From Reticulomyxa filosa (taxonomy: Eukaryota > Foraminifera > Reticulomyxidae), in contig ASPP01000688.1 of NCBI GenBank assembly GCA_000512085.1, positions 1 to 36,350 of the forward strand: DNA of 36,350 bases, in the 5' to 3' direction. Below the pieces are notes generated by a model. That model was not told the origin of the DNA. It saw nothing but the letters and a program-made list of their open reading frames with translations, and made no database searches. The translations under genes and the position numbers were made by a program. This document shows positions 21,801 to 32,835 of the stretch, piece after piece. The first letter of the stretch is position 1; each line of letters begins with the position of its first letter.

Positions 21801-24800
21801 AACGAAGCTTTTTCTGAGAAAGCCATACAAGAAACGCTTTTGCCACGATTGCAATCGCTCGCGGATAACACGCAGGATCCAAGCTTACATTTCAAGTTTT
21901 TGAAATGTGGCTTAAGTTTGTTGGGATTAGATGTACCGACGGGCTCAATCGGAATCGAAAAAGAAAAACCTCTGAAAATTGTCGATCAATACAAGTTTCA
22001 ATGCTTTTTTTTATTGCGACTGATCATTCGATTGTTGGAAGATTTGTGCTCTACTTTTGCCGTGCTCGTCAAATACCCCGACTTAAAAGTTTGGCTTTGA
22101 ATATTCATTTGATTGTCTTGTTTGTTACGTCTCTTTGTAGACACAGAGAGGAAGGAACAGACGATAATAATACCAACAACAAAACAGAGCAAAGTGGTGG
22201 GAGGATTGACACGAGTCGAATGCGTGACCAACGATATGACATGGGATGACCTATTTGTGAAATTTGTTAAGTACTTGGAATCGTATCCCGTGACCGAGTC
22301 ATCTTTGGATGCACCAAAGGCCGAAGCATTGTTAACACATTGCGACCATTGTGAAAAGTTGTGCTTTTCGTGGTGGATTTGTACCGACACCAAAGAATCC
22401 CCACAAGGAGATCAATGTCTTCAGGGATCCATGGTCATGGCCCATTTGATTCTCACTCATGTCCCAAATATCAAACAAACTGTACTGTCCAAATGCAATT
22501 TGACAGCATTTATTGATTTCTTGTATTCCAAAGGGCTATTCCCCGACGTTCGACAACAAGTGGAACATGATAAAGGAGACATGTACTATCTTCCATTGTG
22601 TAAGCAGGTTGTGACACGAATGAATGCAGTAAATCTATTGTCGGAATTGGGAGAGGTGTCCCCACAGCACCATCAACACTTAATTCATATCATGATTTTG
22701 CATCACACAAATCAAAGAACCAACCAACACTTTTATGATCAAAATTGGTTTTATGCCAATCTGGTATCCCATCGATCCTTTGCAAGTTTTGTGTGCTTTC
22801 TTTATTTACTTTTTGCTTAATGTACGTATATACATATATGTATGTATATACATTATGTATGTGTATATATATGTAATATAATGCAATAGCGCATTGCGGA
22901 CTAACCAATTTGGGCGCAACATGTTATATGAATTCGTTAATGCAGCAATTGTATATGACTCCGGCATTCCGATTTTCAGTGCTCACTCGAAATTTACCGA
23001 GTATCTTGGACAAACATACTGAACACAAAGAAGAAACACAAAGTTACTTTTTCAAGTTTTTACTTTTCTGATCTTTGTTCTGAGTTTGTAAAACAATGTC
23101 GGTTGAATCCAATGCACAGAGGATCCGAAAGAAAAAGCTGAAGTGAAAATCGGAGATCCAAAAGAAAAAGTTGAAGTGAAAATCGGAGATCCAGATGATC
23201 CAAATTGTAATATGTTAGCACAGTTGCAAATGCTATTTTCGCATTTGCAGGTAAGCACAAACAGAATTAACAAATGATAGTACAATTATCCGTTAGTCCA
23301 TTTAAAAAAAAAACAAACATAAATCATACAAATGGTGCAATGTCGATAGGAATCAGACGTGAGATTTTATAATCCCAGGCCATTTTGTGATTCTTACAAA
23401 GTTCGTGGTGAACTAATGAATGTAAGGGTCCAAATGGATGTGGACGAGTTCTTTGCGACGTTTGCAGATAAATTGGAAAAACAGCTGCAATTTGACAATC
23501 ACGAAAAAGTGATTCAATACTTGTTTGGTGGGGTATTTGTGAATCAATTCTTTGGAAGGAAAGCTTGCCATCATTACAGGTGTTGTCAATTGTGTTTATT
23601 AGTGGTGCCACATATGAGCGCAACTTTGACACATGCACTTGCTTGTTGTTTTTTTCTTTGTATGCCAATAACAGAGAACGGTCAGAACCATTCATAACGT
23701 TGACCGTGGACGTACGGAACAAAGGAGACTTGGAAAAAAGTTTGGAGTCATTTGTGAAAGGGGAAATAATTGAAGATTACTACTGTGAGGTGTGTAAAAA
23801 TAAAACGGAGTTATTCAAACGAGTTTCTGTCAAAATCTTGCCACGACACTTGGTTATCCATTTGAAAAGATTCGAATTTGATGTTGAACATTTCATTCGG
23901 GTATTGTACACATATACGTATACACACATATATATGTTTGTATTCCTATGTGTGTATAACCTATGCATGTGCTTTATTGTCATTACAAAAAAGGCTAAAA
24001 TTAACGATCAGTTGTCGTTTTATCGCTATTTGGATATGGAACCATATATGCAACAAAGCTTGGAAAAAAAAGAAGAAAAAAAAGAAGAAAAAAAAGACGA
24101 GACCGATTTTTCCACAACGGATCCACACGAAAGAGAAGAATTGGAAAAGCAACACAAACAATGGGAGAATTTGTATGACGTGGAAGGTTCAACAATGTAT
24201 CAATTAGCAGGAATTATTCAACATTCCGGAACGTGTGATTCTGGTCATTACACTTCCATTATTCGAGAGAGATTACCTCGATATGGTTTGCTTTGTGTTT
24301 TTTTTTGGTTTTAGCTTTTGTACTTTTGCAAAAAAGAGACAATAAACTAGTGAGAATTTTGTTGTTTGACTCGAAGATATGGAAATGGAATCGGGATGGA
24401 TATGCTTCAATGATAACCTAATCAGTCGATGTGACCCCTCAAAAATTCCGGCGGAATGCTTTGGCTATGGAAACTCCTATACTCCGATGCACAATCAACG
24501 ACAGTATAGTGCATACATGTTGTTTTATGAACAGCTATCGCATAAAGACACAGCAGTGGTGCGTGAAGCATTGACCAAGAACCCGAACATTAAACGATTC
24601 GATTGCAGCGATAGTGATGCCTCGTGCATTCCTTCCGTTTCGCCTATTCAATCCGGCCAATCGCGAACAACGTCGCTGAACAAACGTGACAGTATTGTGA
24701 CTGTTCCGAATCAAAGCACTATGGACTTATTTCATGTGATCAATTGTGAATCTTCTTCACAAGCCAGTACCGCGGCCAATGAGAAAATGCAACTCAAGAG

Positions 24801-27800
24801 GTCATTAACGGAAGCATTCCAAGAGGACAATATTGGCGAAGATATTAACAACAAGCGAAGACGCCTTGTAACTGCTTCGAATACCACTATTGGTACCATG
24901 CCCTATTTTGCGCACGGCAACATTGATATGGGAAACGAGTCCATTGACAATGAGAGTGTTATTCGTGACCATTTGTCCAATGAACTGTTGTCGAAATTCC
25001 CCAAAATATTGCCGTCGTACCTTCAAGCATCATTGGTCCCACCGCACATTATGAAAGAGTTTAACCTTTTTTCATTGTTGTTGCTATTATTGTAATGCCC
25101 TTTTGTTTTTGGATAGATTGAACAAAGAGAATGAAGAAGCAGCGAGAGAGAGATATGCATTGAATCGTGAGTTTTTGCGATCTTGTCTGAACATAGCCCT
25201 GCAACAAACCAATACGACAACGGAAGACATTCAGTTGGTGATCTACGTGTTGTTGGAAACACTTTGTCACAGCGTTGATTTGCCCGACGTGTTCACACAA
25301 AATGACTTGAGACGTCTATTGGTAATGATGAGTGAAAATACATATGCTTGTGGGTGGTTTATTAACGAGATAGTATACGAACAGAAAGGTGATTGGGTGA
25401 AGAATTTGTACGATCAAAGTCGATGCAACAAAACGTGGAAATCCTTTTCCTTCGGTCTGCATTACATTATGGAGGAGATACTATTGCAGGCGTGCTTCAC
25501 TTTGAGACCATTGGAACTCGCTAGCTATTTCGAGGTATGTAAAAAAGAATTACAAAAAAAAAAAAGTTTAAAAAGGTAAAGACATTCGAATAATTGTTTG
25601 TGTAGTGTGTAACGACGCTCAAGTATCAATCAGACACTCATGATGAATGGAAAGACAAAAAGGCAATGCACACACTGCGTCCCAAAAAACGCAAATTAGA
25701 CCAAGATATTGTATCTGCGAACGATGATGTAGAAGATGACAAAAACAATCTGTTGCAACTGCAATTCCATCCATCTAAACGCCCGCGACTGGATAATTCG
25801 CTGTCTACAAGTGCAGAAACAGCACGTTCCAAATTGAAAACAAAACCAATGTATCCATGGCAAGGAAAACAGCTAATTCCTAAACTGATATCCCTAGTGC
25901 TTGCGGAATTGGGACCAATTCGCCACGACAATACAGAGGCCCCCAATTACATATCGTTTCTCTGGAGATTTGCCGAGTTTGGAGCCGCAGAGAGAGCGCT
26001 GCTAATTCGAGCAGGGGCGATATGGCGAATTTTGGCCTTTGAATGCAAAGATTTCGTCGCGTTGAAAACGGGAGAGCCATCCGAAAATGAAAAGAAAAAT
26101 CCTGTTAAGAAACAGCAATCTGATATCAAATTTTCTGACCTTATGAGGTTGTTATCGCTGCTAATCACGTCTGTTCATCCCTCTTCTATCCATGATTTTC
26201 TTGTCGAGGTTAGCACCAAACAAAAGAGAATTTCCTTTGTTTTTTGTTGTGTCTTTGCAAAGAAACCAAATGAAAAGACAAGTAAGCATTGCTTGTTGTT
26301 GTTACACCATCCGCACTCACAGTACTCACATGGTAAAAAATTTGTTCATCGCTCGACAGAAATGGAAAATGGAGAGAGCGATACGTATGAGACATTGAAA
26401 GAAGCAAACTCATTCGAAATAACTGTGCCAGTGCTCGACCTTGACAGTTCATTTGTTTCATGCCTTTGCTTGTGCAACGTTGTAGTTGTTACGTTGTTTG
26501 TTGTCTGTTGGCCTTCGGACGACGCCCATAGAAGACGAAACCATGAACACACTTTTGGGAATGGATGACGCCAGCGAAGAATTAAAGTACAATGAACACG
26601 CATTTCACAAACCGAAACTTGTTCTGGACCCTAGGCGACTAAACAGCATTGCATTGATATCCGATGTCGTTGTGAAAGTCAAACAATTGTTTTCACAAAG
26701 CGATTGGCTTTTCTTAACGAGTGAGTCCGGTATCGCAGAAGCATTCCAGTCTCATTATTCCATTCTGCAGTTTGCGGTAGCGCATTTGGTCTATTCTTCC
26801 CCTGTGTAAGTGTCAATCTTTGCTTTGTTTCATTTTGTTTCCTCAAATGCAATTGATTACGTGCAATTTGTGTATTTGAAAGGTTGGAACAAATGTTATT
26901 ACATTTGCTACCCAGCATGTTATGGCAGTGCGATTTGAAACAATCAATTGCTTTTTCCTGTCTTGAAGCCTTTCTAATTCCGGGAAATTCTGTCTTTGTG
27001 GCCGATGAACACACCTTGCAAAGATGCGGCCATTTCTTACTGTTGCACATATTTAAGGTAGGATTGCGTGTCTCAATTCATACTTTTTCATCCTTTGAAT
27101 GTGTGATTGAATGAAAACAAAATTAGGCTATTGATGGATTGAAAGAGAAATATATAGACGACCCACAAGAGATTCTTTCGTGGTTCATAACAGCGTGGAG
27201 AGCTAAAAAATCCATCGTTTTTGATACATTTTTGCATGCTCATTTATCGACATGGGCACCATTTGTATACAGGGCACTTGTTCCAGTACAAGACCAAAAA
27301 GCGTGTGCCCTGATTCAACAAATCATTCAAGACAAATTGAAAGACGTTTAGTGCTGCTTCTCTTTTTTTTAACACAAAAATGAAATCAACTTTCTGTGTC
27401 TATTTTGTATTCGTTACATAGTCGAAAGTCCAGTATCGTGAAGCACAGCAAAAGAATAACGAAGGGGAATTGTATGTCTTGTATTTTGTTGTCGTTGTTG
27501 TCATCAAAACAAATCAACCCGAAAACAGCTATTTGACATTCACATAATTCACAACGACAGACGTGCGATCGAAGAAATGGTGAAAAAGTTTTTAGAATTA
27601 CTACTGAAGCCGAAAGCAATGGCTGAGTGTTATATGAATGCAAAGAGAAGAGCAGCACAAAGTTCCAATATTATAAGATTTGGCGGTCCTAGTTATCCTC
27701 GTTATTCATTCACTATTGATTCTATTACTTTCTTGGCCACCGAATTTCATGATCTAATCATTCCCATTTTAGTTTAGTTTTTTTTTTTTTTGAGAGGGCT

Positions 27801-30602
27801 GTGTGCACATTCAAGTCAATTCCTTATAAAATATTGTTGTGTTATGTGATGAAAAGTCAACAGATCAATGTTGGGGAAAATGTGCAAGAACTATATGCGC
27901 TGGTCTTCGCAGATCATCGAGATAACCACTTGACCATGGATAATGATATCCTGGCAATATACAGACTCATTCAACTAATACTGCGCGCTCCAATGAATCA
28001 AAGCGAGGCAGCGTTAACCAGGTTATTTCGAGAAAAACTCATTGAACGTGTGTCGGTTATCTTTACATCCGATTCCATGCAAATACAGCAATGCTCAGAA
28101 ATAGTCATTTGTTTATGTAACATAATGTCCACATTTATGCCAATTTCTCAACAATGGATTGATCGTTACATATCTAACCCTATCTTTATGTCGAATCTGT
28201 TTCGATTCGTATGTCTGCGACACAAACCCGTAGTAGCTCCAGAAATCGAAGTTTCAATAAAACAACAAACAAAAAGAATAAGAGAGTTTTTTGTCTTTCC
28301 CTCTTTTTTTTTTAATTTTCCCTCTTTTTTTTTTGGCTTTGCCCATAGAAATCGATGGCTCCGTTACTAAAGAGCTTAATGAAAATTGACAAAATTCGAG
28401 AAAGGTCTGCTGAATATTTGAAACAAGTGTTGTTATTTTTGACGGAAGAGATTCGCAAATATGGAAATACGAATAAATGTGATGATATATTCCTCAATTT
28501 TTGGATTGAGTTTGGTTCAATTTAATATTTTTTCAAGGCTTGTTTGTGCTCAAGCACGCAACATAACAAAAACTCGAATAGGACGATCTTCTTGTTGATG
28601 AACGATGAAAAAAACTTTGCAACGCTCAATGAATATTCTGGAATATCTATAGTCATTCAGGTTTGACAAATGTGTTTATCTTTCAGATCTGGTATGCAAA
28701 AAGAAAATAATAACAATATAAAAAAGATTGTAAAGAAGATCACACAATTTAAAGATGAACCCATACAATGGAAATCGATGGCAAAAGCATTTCAATTTTT
28801 GCATCAAATGATAAGAATGTTAAGTAATTATCTCTCTTTTCATTAAAATACGAATCCAATACATGCGTTTGTTTGTTTATAGATATCGTGAGAGAGCGTG
28901 TGATGTTAGTTTAGATGTCAAGACTCTTATATTGCACTGCGTGCTCAGTTTTTCAAAGACTACATCGTTATGTGATAAAAATAGTGATATCAACATTGAC
29001 ACAATTCTGTTGAACTGTTTACACGAATGTGTACGACACGACTTGGCAATTAAGGCCATCTCTGCTGCTGCAAAAACACAAACGGAGTCCAAAAACGCAC
29101 ACTTGGATACCAATAACATATATGAATTTACGCAGATAATGTTGAAGATAGCATTTGATGTTACTCAGCCGTACGCAGGTCATAATCAATTACAAGATGA
29201 ATTCAAATCTGGTTTCGGACTTCGTGCATCTTTGCTTGTTGCTACCGAAGCGCAATGGAAACTCTCGAAACAACAAAATGATTTAATTTGGCTCGTTCGA
29301 ATCTTTGAGACAATGCTTCAATTCGCCGATACTACGATGCTAGATTTCCTGACAATACAACTTTCAAACAATTGGCTTCAGTATTGTTGAGTAAATTTCG
29401 AAATAATTTTGTTGTTTTCCTCTGAATAACATGACGACAGGTAATACTTGTTTGATTTGTGTTGAATTGATTGATATCAATAGTAATATTGATATGGTTT
29501 GTGGAAAGAGAGGGCTGGCATTTATCTTTAATGTTATTTGAGTATGTGAAAGACCATATTATCCCAATTATTGGCCTTTGCAACGATCTTCCCTGTCATT
29601 CATTGACACAATTGTTGGTATTGCGACGAAGTATTAACTGCTTCATTTCAAATGCAAACACGTGTTTGGATAGTGCAATAACAAGTCACGTCTTCAATAC
29701 AACAATGAAAAAAAAACCAGAAAATCCTCTTACTGTCGAGTTCGGCAAAACCACTTCAAAATATTGGAGATTTTTATATTGGTACCACTTTCACCAATGT
29801 ATCGATCAATATCTGATTAAAAATTTAGCAAATATTACTGATTCGGACAAAGTGGATTCATTGTTTTGTGAACAAGCAAATGTTTAGTATCTATTTCACG
29901 TGCTTTTTTTGTATTATCTCTGAAAGTTTTCATAAATACTCTTATATCCACAGCTGGCAAAATGGATTTTATCTGCATCAGATGGATGTGATTGGCCCGT
30001 GCAGAATAATGACACAGATGTGGACATGAAAGAGCCAGGACAAGAGCAGAAAGAGAAATATATTTTCACTTATCAGCAAATTAACTTGATGATTTCACAA
30101 ATTCAGTGTCTTCAGGTAACTTTGCAAACATATTGCGAGAAGTATCCTAGTGCTGATAAACTGACTGCTCAGCTTCGCAAATTAGAAGAGTTGCTAAATG
30201 CACAATTGAGCCTTTCGAAAAATGCAAACACGATCAATGAAAAACCTCCTCTTCGTCAAGAGAATACAAAAGGTCCAACTGGTGCTATTAAGTTGCCCAT
30301 TTCTGCAAGTAAAAGAAAATCAAGTTACTACGATTATGGACCTACACAAAATACTACTTCATTATTGTTTGGAGTTTCAAAAATGAAAAATCTCTTGTTT
30401 TGAATTGCTACAAAATACAATTATGTGTATTCAAAAATGACTGCTACTAGGCGTGGGTGGACGACCGACAAATCTGAAATCGGAACAAAAAACTGAAATA
30501 GATGGTGATAATACGAATAAATCGAGTGAAGCAGAAGAACCAAAAAGACCATTTGAAGATTCACGAGAAATTGGTGAAACAGCAAATGAAAATAAAATAT
30601 AA
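13781..30602 (+). CDS. Giant USP9X / fat-facets-type ubiquitin carboxyl-terminal hydrolase
   Basis: Deubiquitinase (peptidase family C19) that removes ubiquitin from substrates. The model has 42 exons and about 4,287 residues; exon limits are given in the regional entries that follow. The order is acidic N-terminal region, helical repeats, ubiquitin-like domain (about 1413-1500), acidic/Pro-rich linker, more helical repeats, USP catalytic domain (about 2330-2760), then a long helical C-terminal part. This order, and stretches such as the VVELLRIELA exon and the WESSQGKHESHVETI block, point to the USP9X branch rather than USP24 or USP34. USP9X in animals has about 2,550 residues, so this protein is much longer. 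Three exons each need one extra base to stay in frame (16038-16039, 18508-18513, 20236-20238), each in a homopolymer. I cannot exclude that the first exons belong to a separate upstream gene, but phases connect throughout. Confidence 0.85.
14770..15240 (+). repeat. Asn then Asp/Glu codon-repeat tract
   Basis: AAC/AAT repeats (14776-14820) pass into GAT/GAC/GAA/GAG repeats up to about 15240. The frame is maintained despite the repetition. The opposite strand stays open for 231 codons (Leu/His/Ser-rich) purely because of this composition. Confidence 0.9.
15961..19875 (+). other. USP gene, exons 6-17: helical-repeat region
   Basis: Exons 15961-16100, 16198-16349, 16463-16602, 16722-16848, 16962-17162, 17230-17405, 17476-17620, 17724-18163, 18270-18331, 18413-18605, 18707-18835 and 18916-19875. 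The second to fourth of these have alternative splice choices. The first needs one extra base at GG 16038-16039 and the tenth one at T6 18508-18513. The protein is alpha-helical repeat-like (armadillo style), with USP9X-like blocks such as VVELLRIELAMKQL, GLDILWQMFVH and LSSLWEIIFQAQN. Exon 19875 closes an Asn/Ser-rich loop (near 19680-19740) followed by EEAKTIIQRCFQCLNMAICN. Such repeats usually bind substrates or scaffolds. Confidence 0.7.
19966..22785 (+). other. USP gene, exons 18-19: ubiquitin-like domain, acidic linker, helical repeats
   Basis: Exons 19966-22088 and 22149-22785. The first part (19990-20230) has a beta-grasp pattern: VNVIYKSQK, LRLKLPVTATLDSVLSEV and YPIEFVSGVKL, the internal ubiquitin-like domain found at the same place in USP9X. 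The frame must shift once inside 20231-20259; an extra C in CCC at 20236-20238 restores it. A Pro/Ser then Glu-rich linker (20290-20810, EEEEEEEEEE) follows. Helical repeats then begin with HPIHILAKNQYFDDLFRFL. Exon 19 ends with donor GTTTTG, phase 1, just before the catalytic exon. Confidence 0.75.
22823..22880 (+). repeat. TATATG-type low-complexity repeat in a USP intron
   Basis: An alternating TATA/TGTATG stretch fills most of the intron between exons 19 and 20 (22786-22889). It leaves a short 3' part ending in CAATAG. Confidence 0.8.
23122..23196 (+). repeat. 33-base tandem duplication inside the USP catalytic domain
   Basis: Two 33-base units encode DPKEKAEVKIG and DPKEKVEVKIG, followed by a partial DPDDP. 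They lie in exon 21, between the Cys box and the QMDVDEFF box, a position where USPs tolerate insertions. The copies differ at only two bases, so the duplication looks recent. Confidence 0.85.
24060..24101 (+). repeat. 12-base KKEE-coding repeat in the USP catalytic domain
   Basis: Three near-perfect units of an A-rich 12-mer encode EKKEEKKEEKKDE between the DMEPYM strand and the His box. It is probably a flexible charged loop. Confidence 0.8.
24415..30602 (+). other. USP gene, exons 25-42: C-terminal region
   Basis: Exons (24377-)25058, 25117-25534, 25606-26208, 26263-26281, 26360-26446, 26532-26805, 26883-27057, 27127-27345, 27422-27471, 27561-27771, 27864-28250, 28349-28509, 28582-28660, 28727-28818, 28883-29380, 29509-29881, 29954-30323 and 30451-30602. 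Phases close at every joint. After AYMLFYEQLSH the protein holds a Ser-rich linker with a basic KRRR cluster, then helical repeats resembling the USP9X C-terminus (YISFLWRFAEFGAAERALLI). The last exon is a guess: without the final splice the protein would end at TGA 30401-30403 after KMKNLLF. Confidence 0.75.
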
Positions 30603-31019
30603 ATAAACTGATTGAAGAGAGGGAAGGGGAGCGCAATTCGATTTTCTAATTTATTTTGCTTGATCATTCTTACTCAGAGGCATGAAACACTTTACCAACG
30701 CGTTGTAATGAACAGTACAACTGTTAATGTTAATGACTTTGTGGCAATCAATAGCGGACGTTGTTCAAAATTGTGACGGAAATTTCATTTGTGCACAATC
30801 ACATATTAGTTCAAATAAATGCAAAAAAATTTTTGAAAGTCTTTAATATTCATTCATTTTCGCAATTTCTTTTAAATGACAATGCTGAGTTTAAACATTG
30901 AAAAATGAACTGACAACTTTTGATGGTTAAAAAAATTGATAGTTTAGTGCTTTGAACTCGTTGAAAGCTGGGCAAAATCGAAATAAGGGTAGAAAGTTCG
31001 TATTGTAAAAGTAATTTGT
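30603..31019. other. Intergenic region between convergent genes
   Basis: 417 bases between the USP and CAP-Gly stop codons. It is AT-rich 3' untranslated-like sequence with AATAAA-type signals on both strands; nothing else is seen. Confidence 0.45.
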
Positions 31020-32497
31020 TTAAAGATGTACAACTTTAGTCTTTATTTCTAAACCAAAACCTTGTTGATTCACTTCAACATTTTTAAGTGGTTCATTTTC
31101 ATGAATTATTTCACATATGATGGCAGTGACTCTTCCAACATGGTTAACAGAAGACTCTACTTTTTCCACACTCCACCCGGTTTTGAATAGAAGAAAAGTT
31201 TCAGCAAGTGTTCCAGGATGAATAAAATGTTGATTTACTTGTTTTTTAACTTTGTAACGTTTACATAAGAATGACAAAATTTCATTTTTCTCGTAAGTTG
31301 GATTTTCCGTTTGTCGTTCAATTCCGAAACCGTATTCAAGCATTTTTGAATTACTGGTCAACTTTGGGGATGTCCATTCTGATGTCCGTGGCTTGTCACA
31401 TTTTTCTTCGTCAATATCAACATCAATTTCTGGCGCATTTGCTTGCGCTTGTGCTGTATTAATTAACGGATTGGGTATGGGAAGCGGGCTGCTACTTTCA
31501 ACTATAGGAGTAATTTCTTGTCTATTTGATTTTCTCTTCGATATTGTTTGGGGTTGTCGCAGTGACACTCCGTTTGGGGAAATATCAAGTTCTATCTGCT
31601 TCTTCTGTCCTTTGATTTTGTATGAAAACAGTAGCCCTGCATGTGTTTATGTCCAACAAACACAAACAATTGAAACACATGCCTTTGCGAACGAGTATCA
31701 GGATTTGGAGCTCCTAACAATTTTTCGGTTTTCTGCTTGGTATGTTTGCTAATATTTTGAGGAGTACTCGCTTTGGAACTGGCCGATTTTATAGTTGGAG
31801 ATTTTTGCTTTGTTGTCAATGAACGATTTCTAGTTATTTTTTTTTTTGTGCTTTGCGTTTGCTTATTCTTTGTCTTTATTTTGGTTTGCGTATTGGCTGT
31901 GTCATTGTTCTTATCAACAGTTTCTTTTTGGGTTGACTGAGTTCTGATGTCATCAAAATTTTTTTCGGTTATTTGTGATTTCTCATTCATTTTCATATTA
32001 TTTTCAAATTCTTCCACTGTCATCAAATCCACTTCATTGTTTGTAAATACTCCGTGCTTTGGCCCACAAGTAAAGTACTTGTGTCCTCCTTTGACTCCGT
32101 CGTTGTCTCCTTTGGCCTCATGCAATTCAATGCCATAATGAACTTTTTTAAAGCTTGCAAAAGCTGGAATTCCAACATATGTAATCACTCCTCCTTGCAC
32201 TCCCTTCACGATAACGCTTTCTCCAATCGTGAATTTTGTTGATTGTTTAGTTCTGGTTGTTTTTGTAATTTTATTTTTGGTGACCAATCTTCCCGTTAAT
32301 TGTGCGTTATCTTTGACCGAAAAATAGGTTACACCCTCCAGTGATCCATTGTTTCGCCCCTTGCCTGAAGTCAATTCGATTCCGTATAGTGTTCCCTTCT
32401 TTCCTACAACTTCTCCAATGAACCGCACATGTCCAATACCACCATCGTCCAAAGTCACTTGATCACCAAAATAAATTACAAGTTCCGCAGATGACAT
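31020..32497 (-). CDS. Protein with two CAP-Gly domains (microtubule-associated)
   Basis: Two minus-strand exons, 31679-32497 and 31020-31595, join in phase 0 (donor GTGTTT) to 464 residues. The first CAP-Gly domain is at about 19-70 (GIGHVRFIGEV, YGIELTSGKGRNNGS, YFSV). The second is at about 97-160 (GGVITYVGIPAF, HYGIELHEAKGDNDGV, YFTCGPKHGVF). CAP-Gly grooves bind the EEY/F C-termini of tubulin and EB/CLIP proteins through a GKNDG loop. Here the loops read GKGRNNG and AKGDNDG, near matches. Residues about 175-300 are Lys/Thr/Ser-rich and likely disordered, which often adds microtubule affinity. The C-terminal 110 residues (LEYGFGIERQ to KTKVVHL) look folded but are not recognised. It is probably a microtubule plus-end or lattice protein. 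Confidence 0.88.
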
Positions 32498-32835
32498 ACT
32501 TTAGCTTTTTTGATGGTGGTCAATCGGCAAAAGGGGATCCACAACGAAATCGTACCCATTCAAAAAGGTAACCTTTGTCTTCCAAAAGTTCCTAACTAAA
32601 TTAGTATATTTGCTTGACAAAAGCTTTCAAAAGAGAAAATGACTATTTTTGTCGCTGATTTACTGAAAAGAAGTTAATTTTTCTATAGATTAGCATATAT
32701 AAGTTGAATTAATATAATGTTTCCTTGTTAGTACGTTTGTTCAGACCTTTTTTCCTGAAGTCCCAGTTTCCTTGCAACTAAACCAGGGACGAGCCAAAGC
32801 CTTGAGGCTACAAATTGTAAAGTGAAAGGAGAGAA
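32498..32835. promoter_or_regulatory. Divergent intergenic region (CAP-Gly / 7TM-RGS)
   Basis: 338 bases separate the two divergent start codons. AT-rich; an AGTTGAATTAATATAATG stretch at 32700-32717 is the only TATA-like patch. The promoter role is inferred from position. Confidence 0.35.

Larger units (their letters stand above)
22890..24560 (+). other. USP gene, exons 20-25: catalytic domain
   Basis: Exons 22890-23042, 23120-23250, 23350-23579, 23675-23900, 23994-24285, and the first part of 24377-25058. The Cys box is CGLTNLGATCYMNS, with the nucleophile Cys codon at 22922-22924 (about residue 2339). The second box is QMDVDEFF. The His box is DSGHYTS, with His codon 24246-24248 (about residue 2659). 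CFNDN carries the third residue at 24412-24414. The fold core VIHLKRFEFD and DMEPYM is present. The structural zinc site has YYCEVCKNK, but the first knuckle shows only one Cys (RKACHHYR). Two insertions are Lys/Glu-rich. All catalytic residues are present, so activity is expected. Confidence 0.92.
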
